A stretch of 29,374 bases of DNA, taken from positions 1-29,374 of the IMG/VR virus record IMGVR_UViG_3300042520_002364. The stretch is one strand, 5' to 3'. Within the stretch, counting starts at the first letter, position 1. Each line of letters opens with the position of its first letter. The notes beneath the pieces were generated by a model. The model saw only the letters and a program-made list of their open reading frames with translations, was not told where the DNA came from and made no database searches. Source of the stretch: a virus. The translations under genes and the position numbers were made by a program. Below, in pieces: positions 29,214-29,374 of the stretch.

Positions 29214-29273
29214 AAGTAAGCTCTCCTTTGAAATTGAATTATATATATAAAGAATTATATTTCTATATGAGAG

Positions 29274-29281
29274 TATTTATC
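29274..29281 (-). promoter_or_regulatory. Late promoter (GATAAATA) before the tail-tube gene
   Basis: The minus strand reads ATGATAAATACTCT, 61 nt before the ATG at 29213, giving a leader of about 55 nt. It is identical in its 9-base core TGATAAATA to the element at 14545. Confidence 0.6.
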
Positions 29282-29323
29282 ATTAGAGCCTTCTAATTCT
29301 CGAAATATGTATGTAACCCTACA

Positions 29324-29331
29324 TATAAATA
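29324..29331 (+). promoter_or_regulatory. Possible plus-strand late promoter (TATAAATA)
   Basis: An exact T4 late consensus lies on the plus strand 7 nt before an ATG at 29338. It is divergent from all other genes in the window. The distance implies a leaderless or nearly leaderless start, so it could also be chance in AT-rich DNA. Confidence 0.3.
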
Positions 29332-29337
29332 GAGTAT

Positions 29338-29374
29338 ATGGAAATCAAATCTCAAATAGAACAATCTTTATTAG
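29338..29374 (+). CDS. Possible start of a plus-strand gene cut by the window edge
   Basis: An open frame begins ATG GAA ATC AAA (MEIKSQIEQSLL) and stays open to the end of the window, with AGAG before it and TATAAATA at 29324. Only 12 codons are visible, so it may be a chance frame. If real, it is the only plus-strand gene here and the region 29214-29337 is a divergent promoter region. Confidence 0.22.
   Translation, partial: MEIKSQIEQSLL

Overview
The window is a segment of an AT-rich genome of a T4-superfamily myovirus (Caudoviricetes), probably infecting a Gram-negative host. Diagnostic genes include a family-B DNA polymerase (gp43-like), sliding-clamp-like protein, T4 rnh-type 5' nuclease, DsbA-like DNA-binding protein, both terminase subunits (gp16/gp17), head-completion protein gp4 and tail-tube protein gp19. 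Essentially every gene lies on the minus strand, so transcription runs from high to low coordinates. I see no tRNA, IS element, integrase or CRISPR array. The host cannot be named from the sequence alone.

Layout in transcription order. (1) 29213-26191: late structural and packaging genes (gp19-like tail tube, a second tail-tube-fold protein, gp4, small terminase). (2) 26191-16257: about 10 kb holding 14 tandem, overlapping paralogs of 211-312 aa, inserted between the small and large terminase genes, which are normally adjacent in T4. Each has a short N-terminal leader ending in [L]-x-E, a variable middle, a shared C-terminal half and a near-invariant tail with the core CQR-x-[LM]-IE-x-x-LD-[ED]-YAE-[LF]. 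(3) 16211-14652: large terminase with its own late promoter, then a 358-bp non-coding stretch with direct repeats. (4) 14293-9801: small genes, a fibre-like virion protein, a P-loop kinase-like protein, a DEDDh exonuclease and a large probable virion protein. (5) 9732-3684: replication block (dsbA, polymerase, clamp, three unknowns, 5' nuclease). (6) 3537-1051: small, probably early genes, including a tandem duplication and a Thg1-like 3'-5' polymerase. (7) 1031-67: a late promoter, a ~200-nt hairpin-rich leader and a secreted lytic transglycosylase.

The main candidate for an undescribed system is the 14-gene array. Its leaders resemble the T4 capsid-targeting sequence of internal head proteins (MKTYQEF[IL]AE, cleaved by prohead protease gp21 after [LI]-x-E), and all 14 carry an L-x-E at residues 8-12. 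With the location between packaging genes and expected late transcription, this suggests a diversified set of proteins packaged in the head and injected with the DNA. The junctions between genes are conserved as DNA (one 61-nt block is identical at two junctions whose flanking genes are otherwise dissimilar), which would let cassettes shuffle by homologous recombination.

Regulation can be read in part. A T4-like late element ([TG]ATAAATA) precedes the structural genes, large terminase and transglycosylase leader. An early-type promoter (AACCRTTTACA, 16-18 bp, TATAAT) precedes three small-gene transcripts. Three perfect hairpins contain or overlap a promoter so that transcripts started there lose the 5' arm, the arrangement known from T4 genes e, soc, 49 and I-TevI.
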